Source of the DNA: Fusarium oxysporum f. sp. lycopersici 4287
Taxonomy: Eukaryota > Ascomycota > Sordariomycetes > Hypocreales > Nectriaceae
DNA length: 64,000 nucleotides
Direction: 5' to 3'
Assembly: GCF_000149955.1 (NCBI RefSeq)
Contig: NC_030991.1
Location: 4,171,276 to 4,235,275, forward strand
The notes beneath the pieces were generated by a model. The model did not search any database, was not told where the DNA came from, and was given only the letters and a program-made list of their open reading frames with translations. The position numbers were made by a program, and so were the translations under genes. Positions 21,046 through 30,689 of this stretch are shown piece by piece. Every line of letters starts with the position of its first letter. Position 1 is the first letter of the stretch.

Positions 21046-22863
21046 TTACCTAGCTTCAGCCCCATTAGCTACCGATAACATATTACTCACAGCGATAAAA
21101 CCCTCAGTCATCGCTGGAGCGAGTGTCGTACCCGCACCTTGCGATTCCAGGAGCGCAACGGATGCGTTCCCACCAGCATATAAGCCAGGAATCGCTATGC
21201 CGCTCTTGCCGAGCACTCTGGCAAACTCGTCGGTTAGAAGACCACCTCTTGTGCCATCATCACCGGGGAAGATCTTCATGGCGTAGAATGGGCTCTCTTT
21301 GACGGGACCCATACAAGGGTTCGGGGTCACATTTGGATCGCCGATAAACTGCTGGTACCTATCCTCACCCCTGTGGAAGTACTTGTCGTGGCCATTTTCG
21401 CACATCTCGTTCCATTCAACCACGGTCGACTGCAGATGGTGGTCCGGTTCTAGAATTTGTTTTGCCAAATCATCAATCGTGTCTGAACGGAACAGGCGGC
21501 CAAGGTTGACGGCGACGTCGATTGAGCATGAATTCTCCAGTCCCCTTGGAGGGTATTCCTGCATGTACATGCTATCGAAAATAAGCCAAAACACGGTCGC
21601 TTTGGTGTTCTCCTTCGCCCTTTCATACATGGCCCTGACAGCAGGACCGTATGGTTGGGATTCGGAGAAGAAACGGCGCCCATCGCCGTCTACTACAAAG
21701 GAAAATGGCTTGGATATGGCGAACATGGCTTCCGTTACTTTTTCTTCCATCATTCTTCCTTCCGCGAAGTCGATTCTTGTCGGAATGCCCCAGACCTGGT
21801 CGAGCTGCGCACTGTCAGCGCCAAGCCTTTCGCCGACTTGGAGCGCAACACCAACATCGCCGCGCGCAGCAAGACTCCAATCTGCCATGGTAACCATCTT
21901 TGCTCCTGCGACCTCGGCGGGCACTATACGGAGGTAGGTATCCCTCATCACCTGGTTCTGAGAGAACCCTCCTGTGGCAAGTATCACGCCTAGTGATGCA
22001 TGGATATCGACTGATTCATGGCTACGTTCACATCGGACTTTTGCTCCGATGACTCGGCCCTCCGCCCCGGAGGACAAGAGCTCTTGTAGCTCACACCGGG
22101 TCAAAATACTCACGTTGCCATGCTTCCTACAGATATTGAGGAGCTGAGCGATCAGCGACTGACCCATTGATGTTGGCCTCCCGATGCATTGAATCGAGGC
22201 TGCGCTCTCAGTAGTGTGGCTTGTAGAGGAAGTGTGCCTTGTCGAGACGAAAAGGTCTTGAAATCGGGGAACAACAGGCATCTTGCTCTGCGCCGGAAGG
22301 TATTTCAACCAGTCTTCCAGGGTTGCTGCATCGAAGACTTCAGGGTCCAAGGTCCGGCCGTGCTCAACTGCACCTTCTACATGAGGGTGGTAATCGGGGA
22401 TCTTGGACGGCAATGGCATCCATCGAAAGCCCTGATCCCTGAAATATCTCATCATCTCAGGCCCCTGCATCAGAAAGGCCTTCAACCATCTGTTCCGCAG
22501 AGCTTGACGGGCAGTGTCTTCGGCTAGAGCTGGTCTCGTAGCCTTCTCCACAGTATTGATGTAACATTCGGCTTGCTCTGTGCTATCCTCGATGCCAAGT
22601 TCTTGCATAAAGAGATTGTTGGGTATCCACATGCAACCGCCGGACCCAAATGTAGTACCACCGACATGGTCCTCCTTCTCAATGACGATGACTCTACGCC
22701 CTTCATCATGCACAGCTGCCGCCGCGGCCAGGCCTGCAGCGCCGGCGCCTATCACGAGAATGTCGCATTCGAAGACTGCCTTCCCATCAAGATTATGTGT
22801 TCCGCCACGCCCAGAGACTTGCTGAACTTCAGAGCACATGATCCGTGTGTTGCGTGATGACAT
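21046..22863 (-). CDS. FAD-dependent oxidoreductase (fumarate reductase / ketosteroid dehydrogenase type)
   Basis: An uninterrupted 605-residue frame. The dinucleotide-binding GAGAAG (39-44) follows strand CDILVI, with the ribose-binding acidic residue in IEKE (about 62). GGTTFGSGG matches the FAD_binding_2 substrate-side glycine segment. The C-terminus has the second FAD motif (LYAGGNASV, then GAGTTLAPAMTEGF, about 558-590). Length and layout fit FAD_binding_2 enzymes such as 3-ketosteroid-delta1-dehydrogenases and soluble fumarate reductases, which reduce or desaturate C-C bonds next to a carbonyl. The substrate cannot be assigned. No signal peptide is evident. A TATA-like TATATAAG lies at 23025-23032, about 165 bases before the start. 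It converges on the amidase gene and is probably part of the same small metabolic cluster. Confidence 0.88.
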   Translation of the reverse strand: MSSRNTRIMCSEVQQVSGRGGTHNLDGKAVFECDILVIGAGAAGLAAAAAVHDEGRRVIVIEKEDHVGGTTFGSGGCMWIPNNLFMQELGIEDSTEQAECYINTVEKATRPALAEDTARQALRNRWLKAFLMQGPEMMRYFRDQGFRWMPLPSKIPDYHPHVEGAVEHGRTLDPEVFDAATLEDWLKYLPAQSKMPVVPRFQDLFVSTRHTSSTSHTTESAASIQCIGRPTSMGQSLIAQLLNICRKHGNVSILTRCELQELLSSGAEGRVIGAKVRCERSHESVDIHASLGVILATGGFSQNQVMRDTYLRIVPAEVAGAKMVTMADWSLAARGDVGVALQVGERLGADSAQLDQVWGIPTRIDFAEGRMMEEKVTEAMFAISKPFSFVVDGDGRRFFSESQPYGPAVRAMYERAKENTKATVFWLIFDSMYMQEYPPRGLENSCSIDVAVNLGRLFRSDTIDDLAKQILEPDHHLQSTVVEWNEMCENGHDKYFHRGEDRYQQFIGDPNVTPNPCMGPVKESPFYAMKIFPGDDGTRGGLLTDEFARVLGKSGIAIPGLYAGGNASVALLESQGAGTTLAPAMTEGFIAVSNMLSVANGAEAR

Positions 22864-24134
22864 GACTCGGTTACATACGCCAGCGACGCAAAATACAAGA
22901 GCTTGCTTGGTGGTCGAGTCGGATGACTGTTTTGTGTGTGATTTTTGGCATCAAAATGGTGTCAGTAAGATGCCCCTCTTTTCCTACGCCGAAGAAGGTT
23001 GATCTTGGTGACAGAAACAAGCTTCTTATATAGTGCCTCAAGAAGATAAAGAACACAGGCAAAGAGTATCAGGAAAACTACATAAGTATGATCGGCTGGA
23101 TGGGTCACTCTGGGTGATGCCTTGTGTTTCGACTGGGCCATGTGTACATCAAGGATTTGAGGGCTACGGAATGAAACGCTGGTGTTTTTCAAAAGCTCTG
23201 GGGTGCTTTTCACTGTTTTAAAGGCTGACTACTTGAAGGGTGCTAGCTAAATCTGGAATTGTGTAGTAAGATTTTACACGTATCAAACCAGCGTGTAAGA
23301 TATAACGGATGGACTTCAGGATGGCGGGACTGTCACATTCTACGTTTATTTGGTTCATTGGTGTATCCATTGACGTGTTGTACAAGACTGGCGCCCCTGC
23401 CCTGGCGGGTCTGTTGTTACATGTGTGACCTTAGTTCTAATCTGGCTGGTATCATACGTTAAACCTATGAACCGCGCTCAACTCTCTCACTTATAAATAG
23501 GATGTTTCTCCGATTTAGTCTTCGATAAAAAGCGTGACTGGTGGAGTTGAGCTAAATACCAAGACTTTGAGAAGGGAGCTTTTTTTCACTATGAAATTCT
23601 GAAGCTCGATCGGCCACGTCACGAGATCTGTGATCATCATAATATGATTATTCGTTGCAGCTTACATGTGTAGCTTCCCAAGGAGAAGCTTCTTTCCACT
23701 TCCCCCGCTCAACATGCTCACAAGTCCCCTTAGTAGTGCTGGGTTTCGGGGGTCGAAGTTATTATAGGAACACGCATCACATTGATCTCCTGTTAATTAC
23801 CCAACATGCAAAATATATAACTCTTGTTCGCTGGCTACAAAAATAGCGTACCCCTACCTGCTGCGGCATATAGACTAGGATGGGAACCTTACCAAGGTGA
23901 AAACACTGAATTCTATGAGAAACAGGTAACTGTTAGGTGTTCAGCAGATAATAAAGTAAAGTATCATGCTATAGTTGTAAACACTTTGCCACAACTGGCA
24001 TTGAGACTAATGATTCCTTCAATATTGGAAAGCATCGGGCGCCACTATAAAATGAATGCAATCACTCCAATCCCTGCTTGCCCGAGCTCGTGCTTTCTAT
24101 CCTCCCCCATCTGCCCTATCTGCGCCTTACCAAT
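22864..24134. other. intergenic between FAD enzyme and small secreted protein
   Basis: Holds the FAD gene's likely promoter and a TATAAAAT at 24046-24053 upstream of the next gene. An 83-codon minus frame with one hydrophobic stretch (23213-22962) overlaps the FAD promoter and is probably not coding. Nothing else recognised. Confidence 0.45.
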
Positions 24135-24682
24135 ATGCGCTACCAAGAAATGCTCGTACTTGCTTTGACGAGCATTGCCATGGCCGACGAGGCCCCTCAT
24201 CAGACGTCAGTGTTTGCCTCTCATATCCACTCTGGCATGTTCTAATCAACCTCAGTAGTAACCAAGGGTCGTTTGATAAACCCCCCCTTACTCTAGATTC
24301 GACTAGCCCCAGGCTCACTGCACCGCCTAAAGTTCGCTTTGAACGTGACCTCGAGAGCTTCCTCTCTTCCATCGCAGAGATTGCGGATAAAGCGAATGAG
24401 AAGGGCAGCAGCCTCCTGGACCGTGGCGAAACGCTGGTCAAGGATAAGGCGTCAACCATAGGCACGGCTTTTGATGGAACAGAAACCTTGATCGCGGGGA
24501 AGCTGGATGAAGTAAAGTCTCGAGTCTTGAGCGCTATGAGTGAGTATGTAACACATATAAGTGAACCTGGCGACGGGGGGCGCGACAGTGACAATGGTGC
24601 GGCTAGTCTAGACGTCCGGCGAAGCGTCGGCGCGGCTGCCGCTGTTCTATGCGCCATATTCATCGGCTTCATCGCCACTTAA
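24135..24682 (+). CDS. small secreted, possibly GPI-anchored protein
   Basis: Predicted 165 residues in two exons (24135-24205 and 24256-24682) around a 50-base intron with GTCAGT donor, TTCTAATC branch and CAG acceptor. The splice gives a clean signal peptide (MRYQEMLVLALTSIAMADE); reading from the earlier in-frame Met at 24056 instead gives a Pro/Ala-rich leader with no signal. The middle is a run of amphipathic helices rich in Lys, Glu and Asp (about 50-125) with no Cys. The last 19 residues are hydrophobic (VGAAAAVLCAIFIGFIAT) after small residues, as in GPI-anchor signals. TATAAAAT lies about 85 bases upstream. No family recognised; a wall or surface role is inferred. Confidence 0.68.
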
Positions 24683-25190
24683 GCTTAGTCACCACTGTTA
24701 TTGGGGCCTAACTAATTTCTGTGATGATGTTGGAGCTCGCTTTTTTATGATTTAGAATATGCGGGCTCTTTATGTGAGCTTGCATGCCCCCTCGTCGTTA
24801 TAAAGGTCTGCAAACCTGCTTTAGGAGAGGTTCATAGAGAACTAGACCACTATCAGTGCAATTAGCGTTCGAATCTTTATTCATGTATGTCTGTATGTAT
24901 GTTAGAATAGAGCTGTCTTATTATCAAGTCCCCAGGTGCCGAAATTTCAACTATTCTAACGTATTGCTAGCCCAACATCATGTCGAGGATAGCGTGAGGA
25001 TAACCAATTATGCCCATGCGCAAGTATAGTAATTTGGCTATTGATGTTGCGCTCGGGTTGTAGAACTTCACAAACCTAGCTATTCTGGTCTTTACGCCTG
25101 ATAATTATCATTTTCGGCTCAGGCCGATACAGTAGTATTGGTACGCAGCGACTGTATGCCTATCAGTATTTAGTGCTTACATTACCCAAC
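24683..25190. other. intergenic, nothing recognised
   Basis: AT-rich, no coding signal. Ends at the putative LTR boundary, where CCAAC precedes TGTTACG. Confidence 0.4.
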
Positions 25191-25491
25191 TGTTACGATC
25201 CCCGCGGTTACGTCATGTGTGCCCCACAAAAGCTCATGCAAGACATATGCTTACCACGGTCACGGACCAATCAGAGCTAGATCACTTCACGAGCAGGATC
25301 ACGACGCTCCAGGAACTACCGTGATACAGGATCACCGTGATCCAACTAGTTCAATGATCCTCTCGGATCACCTTCAGTATATAGACCACTTTTATTAGCA
25401 CTTTCATAGAACCTAGCTCACCAGCTATCAATACGACTTCTTTTCATCAATAAGCCTAACACGCATTGCTTGATCATTAAAAAACGTGACA
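25191..25491. mobile_element. probable solo LTR of a retrotransposon
   Basis: A 301-base segment begins TGTTACG and ends CGTGACA, the short inverted TG...CA ends expected of LTRs. CCAAC precedes it (25186-25190) and recurs at 25493-25497, one base after the end, as a likely target duplication. A TATATAGA box at 25378-25385 and a GGATCACCGTGATCC near-palindrome (25329-25343) lie inside. No gag-pol reading frame or second LTR was seen in the window. Confidence 0.45.
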
Positions 25492-25602
25492 ACCAACGAT
25501 CGCTCAGTCTTTGCCCTACGAATCTATCAACGTAAACCTAGTACGGACTAGTTTATCCCTTGGGAAACCACAACCGTCGCAACAACACAATATGGCATGA
25601 AT

Positions 25603-25790
25603 CAGGGTTGGCACATTTTAAAAAGTACTAAGGGATCACTATTTTATTACCTAAACAGCGTCGTAAGTACTAAAATTACTTTTAACCGAGCTTTTCTGCG
25701 AAATTTATTAGTGCTAGGTATACAGAGCGTAATATGCATTAGGCTTGGCATAGCGATCACTATAGGAATTACTAAAAAGTGCCAACCCTG
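25603..25790. mobile_element. hAT-like MITE
   Basis: 188 bases bounded by perfect 12-base terminal inverted repeats CAGGGTTGGCAC (25603-25614) and its complement (25779-25790). The inverted similarity continues less well inward. The flanking octamers are GCATGAAT and AAATGAAT, matching at 6 of 8 positions, as expected for an old 8-base hAT target duplication. No transposase inside; the CAGGG end also fits hAT elements. Confidence 0.75.
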
Positions 25791-26335
25791 AAATGAATTT
25801 CCCGCCCCTACCATGCCCCTATCCCCCCTCCTTATTATGAGTTTTGTGGAAATCTAGGAGACCATATTCCTGTTACTTACGAAATTATCTAGTAAGGCAT
25901 GGTAGAAGTTCTGGCGAATTGAAATCCTAGAATACAGAATCTCTGGAAAGAGCTTATTGTAGGACGTCCGGGAACCTCCTGGGTGAATCGAGGCTGCCCC
26001 TACATGCTTTATCCTCTGCTAAGTTAACCCAGGCAAGGTGTTACTTTGCAGCATAATACTGTCGAATGGTCCCAATGGATTACTGGTAGTTCAACCTGCT
26101 CGTACGGATCTACATGGCATTAGTCACCCTCAGTACTCCAAGCTCATACGACTTACCCTGGACCCGTTCCATTTTATCACTCCCCATGATCGGATCGGTG
26201 AACTATCTCCATTGTTCAGACGGCCCTGCAATAGTTGAGCTTAGAGGTAAGGATGATTGAGTCGCAACTTACCACTTGGGCGTTCTTGATTACCCACTGG
26301 AGCTAATGTGCTTGTACAGTGACATTTTGGGTATC
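25791..26335. other. intergenic, nothing recognised
   Basis: A plus frame at 26038-26238 lacks any feature. Confidence 0.4.
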
Positions 26336-26986
26336 CTAGTTCTCGTAGAATAAAAAGGATGGCCAATGTCTTATTGCTGGAAGTGTAGATACTTTGTCTT
26401 TCGAACTATTGGATGAGACAATGATAGTATCCTCGATTGAGGGTTCATTTCTTTCTGGATAATCCCCAGTCTCCTTTCGGGCCAACTCCGACAGGCCGAA
26501 CAGAACAGGGCTCCATGATGTGCTGTTAGAACAGAGAGATCCGAAAGAGATGGGATCCAAAAGTTCAATGCTACTATTTTCACCGCTATATTGTGAGATC
26601 TTGTCGTTGTCTGGCGCTTTAAGCCAGTCTCGTTGTTTCTCTTCAGGGCATACAATGTAATTGTAGGCTGTGCCTTTCGTTGGTGTCTTATGAGCCTTGC
26701 CGCCATGTTCCTTAATTTTCTGCTCAAATTGTTGGATATCCTGCTCCGATAAAACGCAACTTGATAAGAGAAATAACTTGCCGTCTAAAAGACAGGGAGA
26801 TCTAGAAGGGCCCATCATGTGCCGACGTATATTTTCAAAGACGGTAGGTGGCTGGTTGGCCCTGGGAGCAGCCTTGAGGTCTTTATCACTCGGATGGACC
26901 CGCCAGGTACCATTCTTTATGTCGCGGTGGCAGGTTAAAAGTGCTGTAGCATTTGTCTTTGTTCTATCTATAGCTAGTCCTTTCAC
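26336..26986 (-). CDS. BRCT-like domain protein, unknown
   Basis: An uninterrupted 216-residue frame. Residues about 66-125 look like one BRCT module: LLDGKLFLLSSCVL (first strand), then helix FEQKIKEHGGK, then TAYNYIVCPEE. BRCT modules bind phosphopeptides or DNA ends in repair and checkpoint proteins in the nucleus. The rest is charged and low in structure. No partner domain (ligase, polymerase, RING) is present, so it may be a stand-alone adaptor or a fragment of a longer gene. It has no informative neighbours. Confidence 0.55.
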   Translation of the reverse strand: MKGLAIDRTKTNATALLTCHRDIKNGTWRVHPSDKDLKAAPRANQPPTVFENIRRHMMGPSRSPCLLDGKLFLLSSCVLSEQDIQQFEQKIKEHGGKAHKTPTKGTAYNYIVCPEEKQRDWLKAPDNDKISQYSGENSSIELLDPISFGSLCSNSTSWSPVLFGLSELARKETGDYPERNEPSIEDTIIVSSNSSKDKVSTLPAIRHWPSFLFYEN

Positions 26987-27871
26987 TAGCTACACGACAT
27001 ATTTCTCCTCTCGTCATAAATAATAACTTCTCGCTTTCTTTTGCTCAACTTTAGGCATTCCACCGTCTTTGGATTGTATAGTGTCGTACTGTACTTGAAC
27101 CGACCTATATCTTACTCCTTAATTAGGCCATAACGTTAAACCTTATGTAGTTCGTGGCTACTGTGTGCATCTGAACTATGCGTGATTAATGACTTTTACG
27201 ATCACTGATGCGTTTGTCTGACAACACCAGACATGGCCATGTCTATTGGTTTGAATTGGTATGATTATTTCTTTCCGTCATGTAGAATATGCCCATGGTT
27301 AGCCTATTACCTCTATGTTTAGTCTTGAGCTCGTTTGCTACTAGGTGCTATCCTGGTTTCTGTGAGCCAATAAGCATACTCTCTTCGATACTGAGCTTGT
27401 AGCGTTCATTACGGAGCTCGCCATGACAATGCATTCGCTTGTGCTTTAAATAAACTTCCAGAGGTGACAGCCAGAAGCGGGCTTGGAAGAAGAGGCATGG
27501 TAATACGAACTAGGATATTTTGCAGCTCCAAACTTTCTCTCTGCCAGGCTTCTGTTCAATGGCGGTACCCAGTCTCAAGGGCAAGCGGTCGAGGTAAAGC
27601 CTGATCGCATCCGTCCTCAATTATTCAACTCCTCAATTACCATATCTGAAAATTCTCGCAGCAGCGTATTTGAGACTTGAGACGGAAATTCTCAGGTTAT
27701 ATCTTATTAGCTCCAATGATTTTGTCGGATTCATATTACACGTTACATACAGTTCCCTTCAGCCCGCTGCCATTTAAGTCTCAAATACTTGGTCCATTAC
27801 CAATTGATTCGTTACAGGTGCAGTGGTATATCCATCGATGAATGAAACGGGCATGCTTGACCGTTCTCTCA
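26987..27871. other. intergenic, nothing recognised
   Basis: No open frame with features on either strand. Confidence 0.4.
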
Positions 27872-28594
27872 TCAAGGGCTACTAAATGCATAAATTGTGG
27901 ATGAAGCTCTTAATCTTTTATGAGGCTTCACTGGTATGATATGCTCCAGGCACTTATTCCTCTTTCGAATCCTTCCTAGTTTCATCGCCAGTCCAGATAT
28001 AGTCATGGGTTTCCAATATTTTGCGTACCCGACCTGAATAAACTTCCACTTCTCGTTTTTCAGCCTTAGATCAACAATATATCGTTCGTCGGGCGGAAGA
28101 AAGCTCAGGTCAATGGTCCCCGTGCCAAAACAAGTGCCTTCGGGCAGATATGGTAAGCTGGGTTGTTGTTGTAAGGTATCATGGGTGGACGCAAATGGAG
28201 TCGTTTCCCAAACCGTCTGGTGAGGAAGGAAATAGCTGCTGGGATACTCTTGGGGGTCGGGAAACCAGTAATTGGCATCCCAAGGGTTCCAAGGGTTCCA
28301 GAAGGGCCAGTAGTATAGGTGGGGATCCGGTACTGAACTATGATTTGGATATGCAGGGAAAGGATGGTCGACGGAGGGCGTAGAAAAATCCGACTTCGGC
28401 CACAACGCTGCGCATGTTAAGTCCTGAGATATAGATGCTGGATCAATGGCGACAGAGTCCAAATAGCATGGCGGGAGCAGGCTTGATGCTGGAGTCTGAA
28501 AAGTGTTGGAGTGTGGATACATAGACTGCGAATACTGCCTCGACGAATCATATGCCATTTCAGAAGGAAGTGAAAGTGAGGAACGATACGTCAA
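27872..28594 (-). CDS. putative Myb/SANT-like DNA-binding protein, possibly truncated
   Basis: 240 residues. The N-terminal two thirds is a low-complexity Pro/Tyr/Ser/Trp-rich region such as FWNPWNPWDANYWFPDP. The C-terminal part (about 165-225), beginning PPDERYIVDLRLKNEKWK and ending in a basic GRIRKRNKCLE, resembles one Myb-like helix-turn-helix as found in many fungal proteins (D-R-Y-L-V-D-L-K pattern). The end HKRLRASSTIYAFSSP may be read-through of an unplaced intron or a truncation, since such proteins usually go on after KRLR. The start could also be the Met at codon 13 (MAYDSSRQ). Role as a regulator is inferred. Confidence 0.55.
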   Translation of the reverse strand: MTYRSSLSLPSEMAYDSSRQYSQSMYPHSNTFQTPASSLLPPCYLDSVAIDPASISQDLTCAALWPKSDFSTPSVDHPFPAYPNHSSVPDPHLYYWPFWNPWNPWDANYWFPDPQEYPSSYFLPHQTVWETTPFASTHDTLQQQPSLPYLPEGTCFGTGTIDLSFLPPDERYIVDLRLKNEKWKFIQVGYAKYWKPMTISGLAMKLGRIRKRNKCLEHIIPVKPHKRLRASSTIYAFSSP

Positions 28595-29669
28595 TGCTTT
28601 GAAAAGAATCTGAATTTCTTTAACAGTTCATTGATGGGGTTTTCAAATTTCTTTTTACACATCCTTTGCGGTCCTGGGATGTATGTTATATCCTCTCCCT
28701 GGCCAAGTGCCCACCAACAAGTTGCTTGGTTTGAATCCTTGAGTAGTCTAATGGTTATGCTCACCATCAACCATCAACATGTTCCACTACCCAGAGACCT
28801 TCCGTATTTTGGAGCATTCCGGGCCCTTGCCTACCGCAGCACTTCACAGATACTAGTCTTATCAGGAAGAGCGATCCACTTAAATAAGTTCGGATTTCAC
28901 AGAGCTTCGACGATCCAACAGGCTGGCCATATTGAAGCAAACGTTCTAGCACGAGGCGGCAGGATAGAAAGCTACAACCCCATGATACCCTTCGGTCCTA
29001 ATAGTGCTAGACCAGGAACACTGATTCTAACTTTAAAAAGGATATTGACTCATGATACAACACGACTTTCCTTTTTTTACCCTGCGTTTTCCATTTTTAT
29101 ATCGCAATGCAATACGGCACCATGCATCGCGTAGGTCACATGACAAGTATGGGATGCGAGAAGGTTGGGGATTAGGCAACAAAACAATGCAGGGCTAGGT
29201 GACCCAATCAAAGATTTCTCCGCCGCTTGGGACCTCTTTAGCCATGTGAACTCGGCAGTGAACTCACTGTGATGTCGCTGTGAAGTCGCTGTGAACTCGG
29301 CGTGAACTCGGCTGTGAACTCACTGTGAACTCGCTATGACCGAAAGTGGGGTATCCTCTTATCCCTGCGAGACATCTTAACACTAAAGCTAGGATTGATT
29401 TGATGGTGTCAGGTACTAATGGCAAGGACATGGTTCGGAACCAGGTTATGGCGTGTCAAATACTATAACCAAGGTGCAGAAGGTCTTTGTAACCACGGGT
29501 CAAGCGGATTGGCGACGATCTAGAGCCTCCTACCGAAGTAGATTAATTGATTAGTTGGAACGTGTCTCTCCATCCTTCCCTAATGCATGAAGCAATACCT
29601 GGACTTAAAACAGCATGATAGAAATCAAAAGAAGAATAGAACAGAAAAGCTCGCTGAAGCCCCCCTATC
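28595..29669. other. intergenic with minisatellite
   Basis: A 167-codon plus frame at 28631-29134 has no domain or signal peptide and is not supported. The GTGAACTC repeat array lies at 29246-29334. Confidence 0.4.
29246..29334. repeat. 11-12-base minisatellite (GTGAACTCxxx type)
   Basis: Eight degenerate units based on GTGAACTCGGC / GTGAACTCACT, two of them changed to GTGATGTC and GTGAAGTC. The core is the reverse complement of the core of the array at 2137-2264. Units follow one another without unique spacers. Confidence 0.8.
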
Positions 29670-30689
29670 TTAATACGTCTCACATGCCAAGATTCCAACA
29701 CGAACGGGATGCGGTCGAAGAGCTTGGCGATGCCCAATCAGAAGTGAGATCAAGCCTTGAAGAAAGTTGACGAACGGTAAGAAAGTGTTGGTTGCGTCTT
29801 CTTCTGGGTTTTCCGAAACTTCTTCCCATGTAGCCTCTTCTCGTGACAAGCGGCGCCAATCTTTGTAGTCGACTTCTACAAGTCGATACTTATCCATCTT
29901 GAAAACATGCATATCGGCCTTGCCGTTTGTTGTTTTTGTGGAAGGCACCCACTGTTTTCGTTTGATGTTGTAGTTCACTATCCATATTGTCTCTAGATTG
30001 CCAGCCCTTGCGCCTTGCAAGGCGCATGAACACAGGAAGTTCAGAATGTCGGTGGATGGGCATATCCTCCTGTTGGAGAACCAGTCGGCGTGATACTCCC
30101 AGCCAATATGCCGCATCCCGAGGCCCCACTTCCCCAAGCCTGAATCTGGTCTATTGTTGCATGGAGTAAAGGACGCCGATTCGAGAGGATGAAGCTGAAA
30201 GATAACGAGGTCATCTGGAGCGCACAAAATGTGTGAATGTTCTCTTAAATCAATTTCTCCGGAAGTCAATGAATACGATGTTTTGCGTCCCGTGACAATC
30301 CAAGTTGAGCCTTGGCTTAACAGCGCGCAAGCGCCACTTCTCCTCTGCCTCTCCTCTAGACAAGCGGCGTAACGGGACTCTCTGCATGTCTTCCGAAGAG
30401 TCAGACCGGTTACGTACGAAGAAGGGTTATCAACTAAATGCGACTCCATCTCTTTCCCTGAATCGCTAGAGGTGTTTGGGAAAGGACTGACAGGCCATGT
30501 TGGGGGCATGAGGTAGTGATCCTTTGGCCAGTTACTCAACAGAATGCCATAGCGATTCACTCGAGCTTTGCCGGCATTCAAAAGACGAAAGAAGTGAACT
30601 CCGGGGCTTGCCGGCGGCAGAGCATATCTCCAGATCCTGGTCCTCAGCTCAGGCGGGAGCTGCTTAAAGAAAACGAAGTCTTCAGGCAT
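29670..30689 (-). CDS. 2EXR-domain protein
   Basis: Single-exon 339 residues. The N-terminus (FVFFKQLPPELRTRIWRYAL, then PGVHFF) is the classic 2EXR module named after its two ExR-type segments; LRKTCRESRYAA further on is the second conserved part. This family is greatly expanded in ascomycetes and its biochemical role is unknown; F-box-like or protein-binding roles have been suggested. Length is typical. No signal peptide or membrane helix. No functional link to neighbours. Confidence 0.85.
   Translation of the reverse strand: MPEDFVFFKQLPPELRTRIWRYALPPASPGVHFFRLLNAGKARVNRYGILLSNWPKDHYLMPPTWPVSPFPNTSSDSGKEMESHLVDNPSSYVTGLTLRKTCRESRYAACLEERQRRSGACALLSQGSTWIVTGRKTSYSLTSGEIDLREHSHILCAPDDLVIFQLHPLESASFTPCNNRPDSGLGKWGLGMRHIGWEYHADWFSNRRICPSTDILNFLCSCALQGARAGNLETIWIVNYNIKRKQWVPSTKTTNGKADMHVFKMDKYRLVEVDYKDWRRLSREEATWEEVSENPEEDATNTFLPFVNFLQGLISLLIGHRQALRPHPVRVGILACETY

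Noticed and set aside
22962..23213. 83-codon minus frame with one hydrophobic segment
   Set aside because: Overlaps the FAD gene's TATA-like element and probable 5' leader.
28631..29134. 167-codon plus frame
   Set aside because: No domain, signal peptide, repeat or splice logic; composition looks random.
29246..29334. Possible CRISPR array
   Set aside because: Units of 11-12 bases follow one another without unique spacers, in a eukaryotic context; it is a minisatellite.
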